A stretch of 64,000 bases of DNA, taken from an uncultured Prevotella sp. (lineage in GTDB: Bacteria; Bacteroidota; Bacteroidia; Bacteroidales; Bacteroidaceae). A program made the translations under genes and the position numbers. The stretch is from NCBI GenBank assembly GCA_937898715.1, contig CALEKA010000006.1, positions 4,562 to 68,561 on the forward strand, in the 5' to 3' direction. This document shows, in pieces, positions 17,140 through 25,787 of the stretch; positions within the stretch are counted from its first letter, which is position 1; each line of letters starts with the position of its first letter. The notes below the pieces were generated by a model. That model saw nothing but the letters and a program-made list of their open reading frames with translations. It had not been told where the DNA came from and made no database searches.

Positions 17140-17300
17140 TGAAGTTTTGAGGTTATGAGGTTATAAAGTCAGACTCAGACAGATTCGAGCCAACCAAAGT
17201 GACGTTATAACCTTATAACCTCAAAACTCTAAACTTCCCTCAAAACTTCAAATTTACTTTATAGCCTCAAACCTCCAAACTTAATACTAAAAAAAATCCC
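17140..17300. repeat. gaggttataaag / cttataacctc repeats
   Basis: Same family as 12200-12442, again in opposed orientations around position 17200, and so a potential hairpin between two genes of the putative operon. Confidence 0.8.
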
Positions 17301-17303
17301 CAC

Positions 17304-19952
17304 ATGACCCAATACACCCCCCTCCACTCACTCTGCCGCTGGTTGATAGTGGCAGTAGCCATCTGCTGCATGCCCTTCCACGCGGGAGCGGTACTGAAAG
17401 AGAAAAATCTCGCCGCTACACTCACTGTATTGAGAGCCGAACTCGAGTCGAACTACAACGAGCAACAACAGAACATTGCGCAGTACAACATCATCGCACA
17501 GATGCAGCACAAGCAGATGATATCGCTCATGCAACGCAGCGACCAAATAGGCTTGATGCTCTACTCACAGAAGCAAGACTTCACCTTCGACATGACTTAC
17601 GCTTGCCACGAGGCCACCTCGCTCTACAGAGAGTTCAACAAGCGAAGCATGCCCTACCAGAAGATTATCGACCGTATCAATACGGAGCTCAACCGCTACA
17701 ACGCGCTCATCGCTTCGCTACAGACCATCCCACCCTCTACGCGACAGCCCAATGCCGCCCATCCACAAGTGCCCGTCAAGGGTGCACCCGCTACGCCCAT
17801 TCTCGTGGGCCCCGACCCCAAGATGGCACAGCAGCACCCCGGCGGCGCACAGCCCTTCATGCTCGACAAGCAGGGACAGGCGGATCGCGACACATGCCTA
17901 AAGTATGCCACCGCCCTGCGCAACAACTTGGAACGCATGAAGGAGAGCGTCATTGCCGACAATGAGCACTACAAGATGACTTCGAGCAAACTGCAGAAGC
18001 TCAACAGCTATGCACTGCAACGCTACTTAGCCATTCAACGCAACATCTTCGTCAATGGCGATGCCAACTACTTCGAGATTCTCGGACAGTTCTCGCGCTA
18101 CCTCAGCATAGCCAAGTCCGACGCCAACGAAAAGTACGATACGGAACACATCCAAGTGGGTAAGGACAAGAAGCGCACCGTCCACTCGCAGTGGCGCGGA
18201 CCCATCGTGATGGGACTGGCATTCTTCGTGCTCTTCTACATCATCGTTGCTGCCCTGCTGAGCAACGTATTGGTGCGTTGGCTCGTGCCGAAGCGATTCC
18301 GTACAGAAGAGTTTATGAAGAAGAAGGTGTGCCTCATCCTGGCAGCAGCGATGATCATCTTTGCCATATCGATCATGATTGCGCGCACCTTCATGTACCA
18401 CAACTTCTTCCTCATGGCTTCACGCCTGCTCATAGAGTACGCGTGGTTGCTGTGCGCCATCTTCATCTCGCTGCTCATACGCCTCACAGGCGATCAGATC
18501 AAGAGCGGATTCCGCATCTATACGCCCATCATGCTGATGTCGTTTATCGTCATCACCTTCCGCATCATCTTTATCCCCAACAACTTGGTGCAACTCATCT
18601 TCCCGCCCATACTCCTCGTATTCACACTATGGCAGTGGAACGTGATCACGCGCCACAACGACAACATTCCGCGTAGCGACATCTTCTACACCTGGATATC
18701 ACTCCTCATCATGGTGGCTTCGACCTTCGCCGCATGGTATGGCTACACGCTGCTCTCCGTACAGATACTCATCTGGTGGATGTTCCAGCTGAGCTGCATC
18801 CAGACGGTCACCTGCGTCTACGACCTGCTCTCCGTATACGAGGAGCGCTACCTCGTGAAGCGCATTGGCGAAGACAAACAGGGCAAGAAAAGCGGAGCGC
18901 GCGCCAAAGTGGCTCACCTCAACATACTCGAAGCTATACGCAAGCGCCATGAGAAGCACATCAACCAGACGTGGCTGTACGACTTCGTGGCAATGGCGCT
19001 CGTACCCGTATTGGGCGTATTCTCCATCCTGCTCTCTATCTGGTGGGCGGCCGACGTGTTCGACCTCACCGAGACGGTCTACAACATCTTCCTGACCAAC
19101 TTCCTCAACGTGCCCGATGTGGTGCAGCTCTCACTGGCTAAGATCGTACTCGTGGCATCACAGTACTTCATCTTCCGCTACCTCAACTACTTGATCAAGG
19201 CGCTCTACCACAAGTATCACAAGTCGAAGGTGGTGGTCAACGGCAAGCCCAACTTCACGCTGGCCAACAACATCATTGCCATCTGCGTATGGGGACTCTA
19301 TGCCATCATCTCCATCCGTCTGCTCAAGATCCCATCTACTGCCATCTCCGTGATATCAGCAGGTCTGGCCACGGGTGTCGGCTTCGCCATGAAGGACTTG
19401 CTCGAAAACTTCTTCTATGGCATCTCGCTCATGACGGGACGTGTGCGTGTGGGCGACTTCATAGAGTGTGACGGCATACGCGGCAAGGTGGACAGCATCA
19501 CCTATCAGAGCACACAGGTGGTCACCGCCGATGGCTGCGTGATAGCCTTCCTCAACAGTTCGCTCTTCAACAAGAACTTCAAGAACATCACCAAAAACCA
19601 CTCTTACGAGATGGTATCGGTGCCCGTCGGTGTGGCTTATGGTGCCAATGTAGACGAGGTGCGCCAGATGCTCATCGAAGCCGTGAAGAATCTTGCCAGC
19701 AAGACCCCCGAGGGCCGCGACATTATCGACATGAAGAAGCCCATCGGCGTGGTGTTCGACGACTTTGGCGACAACAGCGTCAACCTCTTCGTGACCTACT
19801 GGGTGCTCGTAGAGCAAAAATTCATCATGACGGGCCGCGTAAAGGAAGCTATCTACAACACGCTCAATGCCCACAACATCGAAATCCCCTTCCCACAGCG
19901 CGACCTCCACATCCGCTCCGTCGAGACGGTCCTGCCCGTGGAGAAGAAGTAA
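17304..19952 (+). CDS. Large mechanosensitive channel, MscS family
   Basis: 882 residues, much longer than the 286 of E. coli MscS. Signal peptide (IVAVAICCMPFHAGA), then a long coiled-coil-rich periplasmic region to ~290. Eight or more membrane helices lie between ~295 and 700. The MscS core starts near 681: VISAGLATGVGFAMKDLLENF (pore helix), GRVRVGDFIE and VDSITYQSTQVVTADG beta domain, and a C-terminal alpha/beta vestibule to the end. The architecture resembles the MscK/YbdG-like large subfamily. It probably vents solutes on hypo-osmotic shock. Third gene of the unit beginning at 13926; a repeat-containing gap of 167 bp precedes it. Confidence 0.9.
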   Translation: MTQYTPLHSLCRWLIVAVAICCMPFHAGAVLKEKNLAATLTVLRAELESNYNEQQQNIAQYNIIAQMQHKQMISLMQRSDQIGLMLYSQKQDFTFDMTYACHEATSLYREFNKRSMPYQKIIDRINTELNRYNALIASLQTIPPSTRQPNAAHPQVPVKGAPATPILVGPDPKMAQQHPGGAQPFMLDKQGQADRDTCLKYATALRNNLERMKESVIADNEHYKMTSSKLQKLNSYALQRYLAIQRNIFVNGDANYFEILGQFSRYLSIAKSDANEKYDTEHIQVGKDKKRTVHSQWRGPIVMGLAFFVLFYIIVAALLSNVLVRWLVPKRFRTEEFMKKKVCLILAAAMIIFAISIMIARTFMYHNFFLMASRLLIEYAWLLCAIFISLLIRLTGDQIKSGFRIYTPIMLMSFIVITFRIIFIPNNLVQLIFPPILLVFTLWQWNVITRHNDNIPRSDIFYTWISLLIMVASTFAAWYGYTLLSVQILIWWMFQLSCIQTVTCVYDLLSVYEERYLVKRIGEDKQGKKSGARAKVAHLNILEAIRKRHEKHINQTWLYDFVAMALVPVLGVFSILLSIWWAADVFDLTETVYNIFLTNFLNVPDVVQLSLAKIVLVASQYFIFRYLNYLIKALYHKYHKSKVVVNGKPNFTLANNIIAICVWGLYAIISIRLLKIPSTAISVISAGLATGVGFAMKDLLENFFYGISLMTGRVRVGDFIECDGIRGKVDSITYQSTQVVTADGCVIAFLNSSLFNKNFKNITKNHSYEMVSVPVGVAYGANVDEVRQMLIEAVKNLASKTPEGRDIIDMKKPIGVVFDDFGDNSVNLFVTYWVLVEQKFIMTGRVKEAIYNTLNAHNIEIPFPQRDLHIRSVETVLPVEKK

Positions 19953-19974
19953 AAATATCAAAAACGCCAGCTTT

Positions 19975-20110
19975 TCAGCCAGTACCGGGGGCGACGCGTC
20001 CTCGCGTCGGCATCAACTGCGAGCAAGAGGACTATGTTTATAGACATATAGCAAGACTTCTTGATACACAGGCTATGCCGACGCAAGGACGCGTCGCACA
20101 CAGAACTGGC
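19975..20110. repeat. REP-A inverted pair
   Basis: Arms at 19978-20013 (gtaccgggggcgacgcgtcc...) and 20075-20107, placed directly after the MscS gene. It may act as a hairpin terminator. Confidence 0.8.
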
Positions 20111-20180
20111 TGAAAGGCTTCTTGCTAAAACTTTTTTCCAGGTATTAGCAAAGATTAAAAGGGAAATAAAGAAAAAGGGG

Positions 20181-20261
20181 TAACTTTGCATAAGATAAGC
20201 TGCGGCTCGGCACAACATTCAAGCAAACTTGATGTTCTGCACTCGCCTTGCATTATCTTTG
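20181..20261 (+). promoter_or_regulatory. Tandem -7 elements upstream of the AraC-type gene
   Basis: TAACTTTG (20181-20188) and TATCTTTG (20254-20261) both point at the gene starting at 20312. Neither has an exact TTTG at 19-21 bp, although CTTG lies 22 bp before the second. Confidence 0.5.
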
Positions 20262-20311
20262 CATGAAAAGTATCCCATCCCGACACTTTCCATTCTAATA
20301 CATCCTTACAC

Positions 20312-21439
20312 ATGACTTCCCTATACCTACTTCAATTTGCCTGCCTCATCATCTCTGCCATGTTGGCGCTACTGCTTGCAATGGGCCGTCTGCAGACAGA
20401 AGAAATTCACCGGTCTTACGAACGATCGCGCTGGGCTCTACTCGGAGCCATGCTACTGCTCGCCATTCACTATGCGCTACAGATGACGCTCGGAATCCGT
20501 GCACAGAGCGATGCCGGAGGCACGATAGTCAACATCCTCTTCTACACACCGACGGCCTATCTTGTGACCTACTCTATTCTCAACATTGAGTGCAATAAGC
20601 GTCGGCGTTGGCGCTACGTAGCATGCGGTGCGGCAGTCTATGCCATCATTTTGGCCCTATTCGGCATAGGGCTTACACCCAAGGTATGCCTACTTTCTCC
20701 CCATCTACAATGGACGCTCCATGCTCTATTCCTCTTAGCAATGGCGGGGAGTGTGGGTGCTGCGCTCGTGGAGATACACCGCAACCATGGTAAGGTGGAA
20801 GCCGATACAGGTGCCGACATTGGACTCTATCTGCGCTTCACGTGGTCGGGCTACATCATGCTGTGCTGCTCAGCGCTGCTTTTGGTATTTGCCATTGTAT
20901 ACAGGCCATTACTATTTATTATAGGCCCCGTCATGATGCTTTCACTCTTCTTTTTCGTATTCAACTTCGTGGCAATGGGCTACAACCTTACGCCGATAGA
21001 AGACGTGCTGAGCGGAGAAATCGGCAACGACGACCCTTCTTCTGATCCGAACGACGAAAACGTTTCTTCAGCCGCACCGAAAGTGCTTACGAAAAAGCGT
21101 ATTGATTACATCGCAGCAACGCTCGAAAAATGGTGTGAAGAGAAGAACTTTCGCGACAGCAATGTCAACATGGCAAGTCTATCGCATCAGATTGGAGTGT
21201 CCCGCCGTGAACTGAGTCAATACTTTGAGCAGGAGATTCATGACACATTCCGCGTATGGCTTTCCAACGTGCGTTTTTGTGAAGCTCAGCGTCTCATCCT
21301 TTCGCATCCCGACTATAGCAACGAAAGCATTTCGGCAGCCTGCGGCTTTTCTTCCCGCAGCCAGCTCTATCACATCTTCTCCAATCGTACGGGCATGACA
21401 CCGCGTGAATGGAGCGAAAAGAGCCTACAAGATTCATGA
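20312..21439 (+). CDS. Membrane-anchored AraC-family transcriptional regulator
   Basis: 375 residues. The first ~230 residues form six or seven hydrophobic helices (e.g. LYLLQFACLIISAMLALLLA; PLLFIIGPVMMLSLFFFVF). A linker rich in D/S/N follows, then an AraC/XylS double helix-turn-helix: MASLSHQIGVSRRELSQYF and ESISAACGFSSRSQLYHIF with the closing TGMTPREWSEKS. Likely senses a signal at the inner membrane and regulates nearby or distant genes. The nearest downstream gene is the tRNA on the other strand, so no target is suggested by context. Hairpin terminator follows at 21507-21547. Confidence 0.9.
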   Translation: MTSLYLLQFACLIISAMLALLLAMGRLQTEEIHRSYERSRWALLGAMLLLAIHYALQMTLGIRAQSDAGGTIVNILFYTPTAYLVTYSILNIECNKRRRWRYVACGAAVYAIILALFGIGLTPKVCLLSPHLQWTLHALFLLAMAGSVGAALVEIHRNHGKVEADTGADIGLYLRFTWSGYIMLCCSALLLVFAIVYRPLLFIIGPVMMLSLFFFVFNFVAMGYNLTPIEDVLSGEIGNDDPSSDPNDENVSSAAPKVLTKKRIDYIAATLEKWCEEKNFRDSNVNMASLSHQIGVSRRELSQYFEQEIHDTFRVWLSNVRFCEAQRLILSHPDYSNESISAACGFSSRSQLYHIFSNRTGMTPREWSEKSLQDS

Positions 21440-21506
21440 CAATAGGGAGAAGCCATTCTCCCCAACAACGTACCGACCAATCACAATTCACAAACAAAAA
21501 AAAGAA

Positions 21507-21547
21507 AAGGTTAGATAATGCATGAAGCATCGTCTAACCTTATTTTT
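21507..21547 (+). terminator. Intrinsic terminator after the AraC-type gene
   Basis: aaggttaga (21507-21515) pairs with tctaacctt (21533-21541), extended by inner atgc/gcat, and is followed by attttt. It lies only 3 bp from the 3' end of the convergent tRNA and may serve both. Confidence 0.75.
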
Positions 21548-21549
21548 GA

Positions 21550-21622
21550 GCCTCTTGTCGGATTCGAACCAACGACCCCGAGATTACAAATCACGTGCTC
21601 TGGCCAACTGAGCTAAAGAGGC
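21550..21622 (-). tRNA. tRNA-Thr (anticodon TGT)
   Basis: 73 nt on the minus strand folds as a complete cloverleaf: acceptor GCCTCTT/AAGAGGC, D stem GCTC/GAGC, anticodon loop TTTGTAA giving TGT (reads ACA), T stem GTTGG/CCGAC with loop TTCGAAT. The anticodon stem CGTGA/TCTCG has a central T-T mismatch. CCA is not encoded: the sequence after the acceptor is AAAAATA. Confidence 0.95.
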
Positions 21623-21664
21623 ATACCTTAGCGGCAGCTATCGGATATTTCCGAATTGCGAGTG

Positions 21665-21696
21665 CAAAGGTAGGGGTTTATTTTGATATAGCCAAA
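21665..21696 (-). promoter_or_regulatory. Promoter for tRNA-Thr
   Basis: Minus strand TTTG (21693-21696), 20 bp, TACCTTTG (21665-21672): full consensus about 40 bp upstream of the mature tRNA 5' end. The remaining gap to 22094 is AT-rich; a TATCTTTG at 21986-21993 (plus) is the likely -7 of the operon beginning at 22094. Confidence 0.8.
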
Positions 21697-22093
21697 CTTT
21701 TGAGAAAAAATCTGCATTACAAAAGATAGAAAGTAGATTTTTAAGTCTTTTCTAAAGAGTTTTAAGGGGCATCGTTGTGAACTTACATCACAGAAGCTAT
21801 TACTTCGTTTAAATAACTTTTCTACAAATTCTATTGGAGATTATTTAATTGTAACTCTTACAAGAAGACCATTCATTCAAAAGGTACAGATTTGCGTAAC
21901 TCTAACTTTCTGAGACTATTTTGTTTGTCCGCAGATTTGGAAATAATTGGACAAAATTTTACAAGATTCAGAGATTAATAACCATTATCTTTGCATGTAG
22001 AAGTAACCTAAAAACTTTCAGACTCTATATTAAAAATTACATTTTCTTGTTTAAACCTAAGTACAGGAAATTTCTCAACAAATGTTTCACAAT

Positions 22094-22588
22094 ATGAAAA
22101 AGATTGCAGTATTTACGTTGTTAATTGTTATGTTTTCGCTTTCCATTCAAGCCAAGAAATACCCTTTTAACTTAAATCACAATTATGAGGTACAAGTCAT
22201 AAGAGTAGCTCAACAAGGCACGAAATTCCTAAAAGTCTGGGGAGTGGCAGGATCTCCAGACAAGGCTATAGATCAAGCCATGCAAGATGCTGTAGCTGCT
22301 TGCATCTTTACAGGTGTTGAGGGAAACCTTTCCTGCGGAAACATTCCCGCGCTTACATCTGGTAAAACTGTATATGAGCAGCATAAGCAATTCTTCGACG
22401 ATTTCTTTAAGAAAGGAGAATTCTTGCAATACGTAAAAAATGCAAACTCAGGCTATCCCACAGGTGAGAATAATATACAAACTAACAATGGTCGGAAAGT
22501 GGGACTTTATGTTGTTGTAATGTACGACAATTTACGCAAGCGATTAGAGGAAGCTTCAATTATAAAAAAAATCAGCGATTTTTTCTAA
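22094..22588 (+). CDS. Exported protein with LPP20-like motif, operon gene 1
   Basis: 164 residues from the ATG at 22094, which gives a standard signal peptide (MKKIAVFTLLIVMFSLSIQA); an ATG 12 bp upstream is the alternative. The stretch VWGVAGSPDKAIDQAMQDAVAACIF resembles the segment of LPP20/FlgP-like lipoproteins in which an A-rich helix follows a short strand. That likeness is by eye only. No lipobox, so probably periplasmic. First of five same-strand exported proteins (22094-27254) in visibly AT-richer DNA than the rest of the window. Function unknown. Confidence 0.75.
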   Translation: MKKIAVFTLLIVMFSLSIQAKKYPFNLNHNYEVQVIRVAQQGTKFLKVWGVAGSPDKAIDQAMQDAVAACIFTGVEGNLSCGNIPALTSGKTVYEQHKQFFDDFFKKGEFLQYVKNANSGYPTGENNIQTNNGRKVGLYVVVMYDNLRKRLEEASIIKKISDFF

Positions 22589-22700
22589 TTAGATTTTCCT
22601 AAACATAATAGGTCGTAGAAAAAGCATGTGTGAGGGAAAAGCGTAAAAACGCCCCAAGTAGCATATAGGTACACTTGTTAAACAAAATCTATAGAACAAA

Positions 22701-23675
22701 ATGAATCGGATATTAACAGCTATCGTGGCATTGCTGTGTACATTGAGTTCCTTTGCTCAATCAACCGCAGAGAGCATCAATCAGGCTAAGGCAAGAAAGC
22801 CCATTATCATGGTTATACCAGAGAAGGCTTGGTGCATCAATCAAGGTTTTGTGAAAGATGATGATCCAAAATCACCTGATTACGAAAAAGCATTGCTCAA
22901 TGATGATGTACTCAACGTTATCACTAAGATGGGCGGCATTATGCAAGAGCGTGGCTATCCTCTAAAGAATCTACAAAGTGCATTAGATGAACTTAAAAAT
23001 GAGAGTGCCATAGAGATGTCATTGACATCTAAAGCTGATGGTGAAATTGTAGAGGACGAACTCGATCAACTTACTCGTGTTGCTCAAGCTGACATTCTAG
23101 TAAATATTGCTTTCTCTCGCACAACATATGGGCCTCGCAACTTGGTAGAATTCCGCGTTACGTCAGTCGACGCTGCTACTAACAAGCAAATAGGTGGTGA
23201 GACAGGAAGAAGCTCTGCATCAGGTGCTCCTATATCGGTGCTTATGGAAGAATCTGTGCTGAGTTTTATGGACAACTTTACAAGCAGCATTCAGCGTCAT
23301 TTTGAAGACCTGACCACAAATGGTCGAGAAGGTTCTGTTATTTTCAAAATAGCAGATGATTGTCCTCTCAACTTCGATTCGGAAGTGAGCCTTAATGGCG
23401 ATACAGGAGAACTCAACGAAGTGATAGACTATTGGATGAACGAACACGCAGTAAATGGTTCGTTCACTCAAAATGGTAAAACTCGAAACCGCCTCTCTTA
23501 CGAGCAAGTACGCTTTCCACTTTTCAGTAAAGGAAAGTTTGGCGGAAAGCCTCAAGCCATCAATATGGATGGTTTTATCAAACCAATCGGACAATTTCTC
23601 TCACAATTTGGCATTACAATAGCTACTACCCCTATAGGTTTAGGAAAAGCATATGTAGTATTAGGAGGGAAATAA
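22701..23675 (+). CDS. Exported CsgG-like protein (DUF6175 type), operon gene 2
   Basis: 324 residues with signal peptide (MNRILTAIVALLCTLSSFAQ). It begins with the pattern PIIMVIPEKAWCINQG, then MQERGYPLKNLQSALDELK, QADILVNIAFS and SVDAATNKQIGGETG. This order of strands and helices is that of the N-terminal domain of CsgG/FlgO-like outer-membrane assembly proteins. I recognise it as the Bacteroidales family annotated DUF6175, from memory. The C-terminal third (EVSLNGDTGELNEVIDYWMN...) is a second small domain. Separated by 112 bp from gene 1 and 47 bp from gene 3. Likely an envelope-assembly component; no experiment-based function known to me. Confidence 0.75.
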   Translation: MNRILTAIVALLCTLSSFAQSTAESINQAKARKPIIMVIPEKAWCINQGFVKDDDPKSPDYEKALLNDDVLNVITKMGGIMQERGYPLKNLQSALDELKNESAIEMSLTSKADGEIVEDELDQLTRVAQADILVNIAFSRTTYGPRNLVEFRVTSVDAATNKQIGGETGRSSASGAPISVLMEESVLSFMDNFTSSIQRHFEDLTTNGREGSVIFKIADDCPLNFDSEVSLNGDTGELNEVIDYWMNEHAVNGSFTQNGKTRNRLSYEQVRFPLFSKGKFGGKPQAINMDGFIKPIGQFLSQFGITIATTPIGLGKAYVVLGGK

Positions 23676-23722
23676 ACTTCTTAGCGCAATAATAAAGGGA
23701 ATCACTAAATAACACCAAAAGC

Positions 23723-24679
23723 ATGAAACATAGATATCTACTACTATGGCTTATTTGGGCACTGACTTTCTCCGTCTCAACGCGGGCACAATCGCATAAG
23801 GATATAGGAATGATTTGCCTCAATCCATATATACCAGAAACTGAAGAACTTGGTCCGAAAGCCATGGCGATGCTTACGAGTAAATTACAACAAATTGCCA
23901 CTATTAATGGTATGTCTGGAGCTGGGTTTGACAATCGTTTTATCATAACGGCGCACTTACAATTGCTCAAGAGTGCTCAGACACAGACCATTCCACAAAA
24001 GAATGCTGTACAAGCAAGCATTGGTATCTATGTAGGCGACGGACTAGATGGCACGCTCTACTCAAGTTATCAATGTGATGTAAAAGGTATTGGCAACTCA
24101 GAAGATGAGGCAATCGCTTCAGCAATTAGGAAAATCAATCCTAGAGAGGAGAATCTGCAGAATACCCTTTTGAAAGGGAAAGAAGGAATCCTGAACTATT
24201 ATAACAAGATGTCAGCTGGCATCATACAGACAGCCAAAGCCTCAGCCTCTGCAGGAAGATATGAGGAGGCTATCAATATGCTCCTTGCTATTCCGATGGC
24301 CAATAAGGATTTTAGCACAGCTCAATCGCTTGTGGCGCAATATGGAAGCACTTTTCTCGATCATAAGAATTTAGACGTCGTAAGGCAAGCAAAATCTGCT
24401 TGGAGCGCCAACCCTACAGAAGAAGGTGCTACCGCTGCAAGCGAGATCCTTCAAAGACTTGAAGCTCCTTCGTCCAAAGTACAAGTTGAAGTTAAAGTTC
24501 TGCAAAACGAAATAGCGAGTAGGCTCAAAGCTGTAAGCGACAGAGAATTTAAACTAGAAGTACAGAAAGCGCAAAATGAAAAAGATGTAGAATTGGCAAG
24601 TGTGCGTGCTGCAGCTTCTGTGGCGAAAGCAGCTATTGCCAATCGTCCCAAAGTGGTATATCACTACTATTGGTGGTAA
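23723..24679 (+). CDS. Exported helical protein, operon gene 3
   Basis: 318 residues with signal peptide (LLLWLIWALTFSVSTRAQ). Residues ~25-150 form an alpha/beta domain (IGMICLNPYIPE; GNSEDEAIASAIRKI) with the same pattern as the LPP20-like motif in gene 1. Residues ~170-310 are helical and repeat-like (RYEEAINMLLAIPMANKDFSTAQSLVAQYG), ending with a coiled-coil stretch and an aromatic C-terminus YHYYWW. No family recognised. Spaced 47 bp after gene 2 and 45 bp before gene 4; probably co-transcribed. Confidence 0.72.
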   Translation: MKHRYLLLWLIWALTFSVSTRAQSHKDIGMICLNPYIPETEELGPKAMAMLTSKLQQIATINGMSGAGFDNRFIITAHLQLLKSAQTQTIPQKNAVQASIGIYVGDGLDGTLYSSYQCDVKGIGNSEDEAIASAIRKINPREENLQNTLLKGKEGILNYYNKMSAGIIQTAKASASAGRYEEAINMLLAIPMANKDFSTAQSLVAQYGSTFLDHKNLDVVRQAKSAWSANPTEEGATAASEILQRLEAPSSKVQVEVKVLQNEIASRLKAVSDREFKLEVQKAQNEKDVELASVRAAASVAKAAIANRPKVVYHYYWW

Positions 24680-24724
24680 TATCAATATCTTTAAGAAGAA
24701 AAAAACATTTTAAATGAACATCTT

Positions 24725-25768
24725 ATGAAAAAGTCTACTTGGATTATTCCCCTTTTCTCGATAGCATTTTCTACATTAGTCTCATGTAGCGATAGCAACA
24801 TGGAGGTGTATGTTGGCACAGAGATAGAACAAAACGAAGCTCTCAAAGAGTTAGCTTCGTTGAAAATCAAATCACAATTAAACGACGAAGATGAATACTG
24901 GCCCTTCGTAAAGGATATGGATTTTGCTGGTAATCCATCCTATGTTAAAGGCGGCATTATTAACATCGTAACAGGCTTAGAACTTAACAGTGGATATTAT
25001 CGTTACGTTGACTTAGGGTTGTCGGTGAATTGGTCGGCAACTGATTTTAATCGTCCGTTGGGAAGTAATAATTCTCTTCCCGTACCCTCATTCGATACAT
25101 TTTATCAGAAAGCCACAGAAGATATTGAGCCGGTAGCTTTTCCAGGGTTTAAACAATCCGAAATAAAGTATCCAACCATCATGAGCTATGAGGAATATGT
25201 AAAACAAATGGGTGGTCAAACACTTACAGAGGAATCTATCAAAAAATATAAGGATTACGTAAGACTAATGAATAATGCTTACTCCGAAGCAGTGAACGAG
25301 TATAATAGTCGATGCACAGGCATCATTTTGAGTATGGATAAAAATGGTTCTCGCTACGTGTGGGGAGCTATCAACGCAGAAAAAGATGCTTGCAGTGACG
25401 CTGGCTCTCCTCAAAACATAGCGGGTAATCCTCAATATGATATTGCAACAAAATATATAGGAGAAGGATGGCGAGTGCCCACGAGAGCTGAATGGCAAGA
25501 ACTTATTGACAAGTGTAAATGGGAGAAAAACGATGGTTTCTATGTCATAACGGGTCCATCGGGCAAATCTATTTTATTGCCTATATCTAGTAGTAATTAT
25601 TATTATAAACGAACTTATTGTACATCGGAGCGTTCAGATAAAATGGATAGTTCTAACAATAAGTATGACATATACCAGTTTGACCTAGACAAAAGGCAAA
25701 TCATACAAAGAGCTGCCTCAGAATTTTACGAGGGATACTCATTCGTCCGTCCCGTTCATACTAAATAA
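24725..25768 (+). CDS. Lipoprotein with FISUMP-type domain, operon gene 4
   Basis: 347 residues. Lipobox around LVSCS (Cys21) after a short signal sequence. The C-terminal two thirds follow the Fibrobacter-succinogenes-major-paralogous pattern common in Bacteroidales: YVDLGLSVNWSATDFN, RYVWGAINAEKD, YDIATKYIGEGWRVPTRAEWQELIDKC, ITGPSGKSILLP and a terminal SFVRPVHTK. These are surface-exposed lectin-fold-like modules of unknown ligand. Between 110 and 180 there is an insertion (KQSEIKYPTIMSYEEYVKQM) not typical for the family. Fourth gene of the operon; the surface module suggests the complex ends at the cell surface. Confidence 0.78.
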   Translation: MKKSTWIIPLFSIAFSTLVSCSDSNMEVYVGTEIEQNEALKELASLKIKSQLNDEDEYWPFVKDMDFAGNPSYVKGGIINIVTGLELNSGYYRYVDLGLSVNWSATDFNRPLGSNNSLPVPSFDTFYQKATEDIEPVAFPGFKQSEIKYPTIMSYEEYVKQMGGQTLTEESIKKYKDYVRLMNNAYSEAVNEYNSRCTGIILSMDKNGSRYVWGAINAEKDACSDAGSPQNIAGNPQYDIATKYIGEGWRVPTRAEWQELIDKCKWEKNDGFYVITGPSGKSILLPISSSNYYYKRTYCTSERSDKMDSSNNKYDIYQFDLDKRQIIQRAASEFYEGYSFVRPVHTK

Positions 25769-25787
25769 CCATTAACAACATCATCCA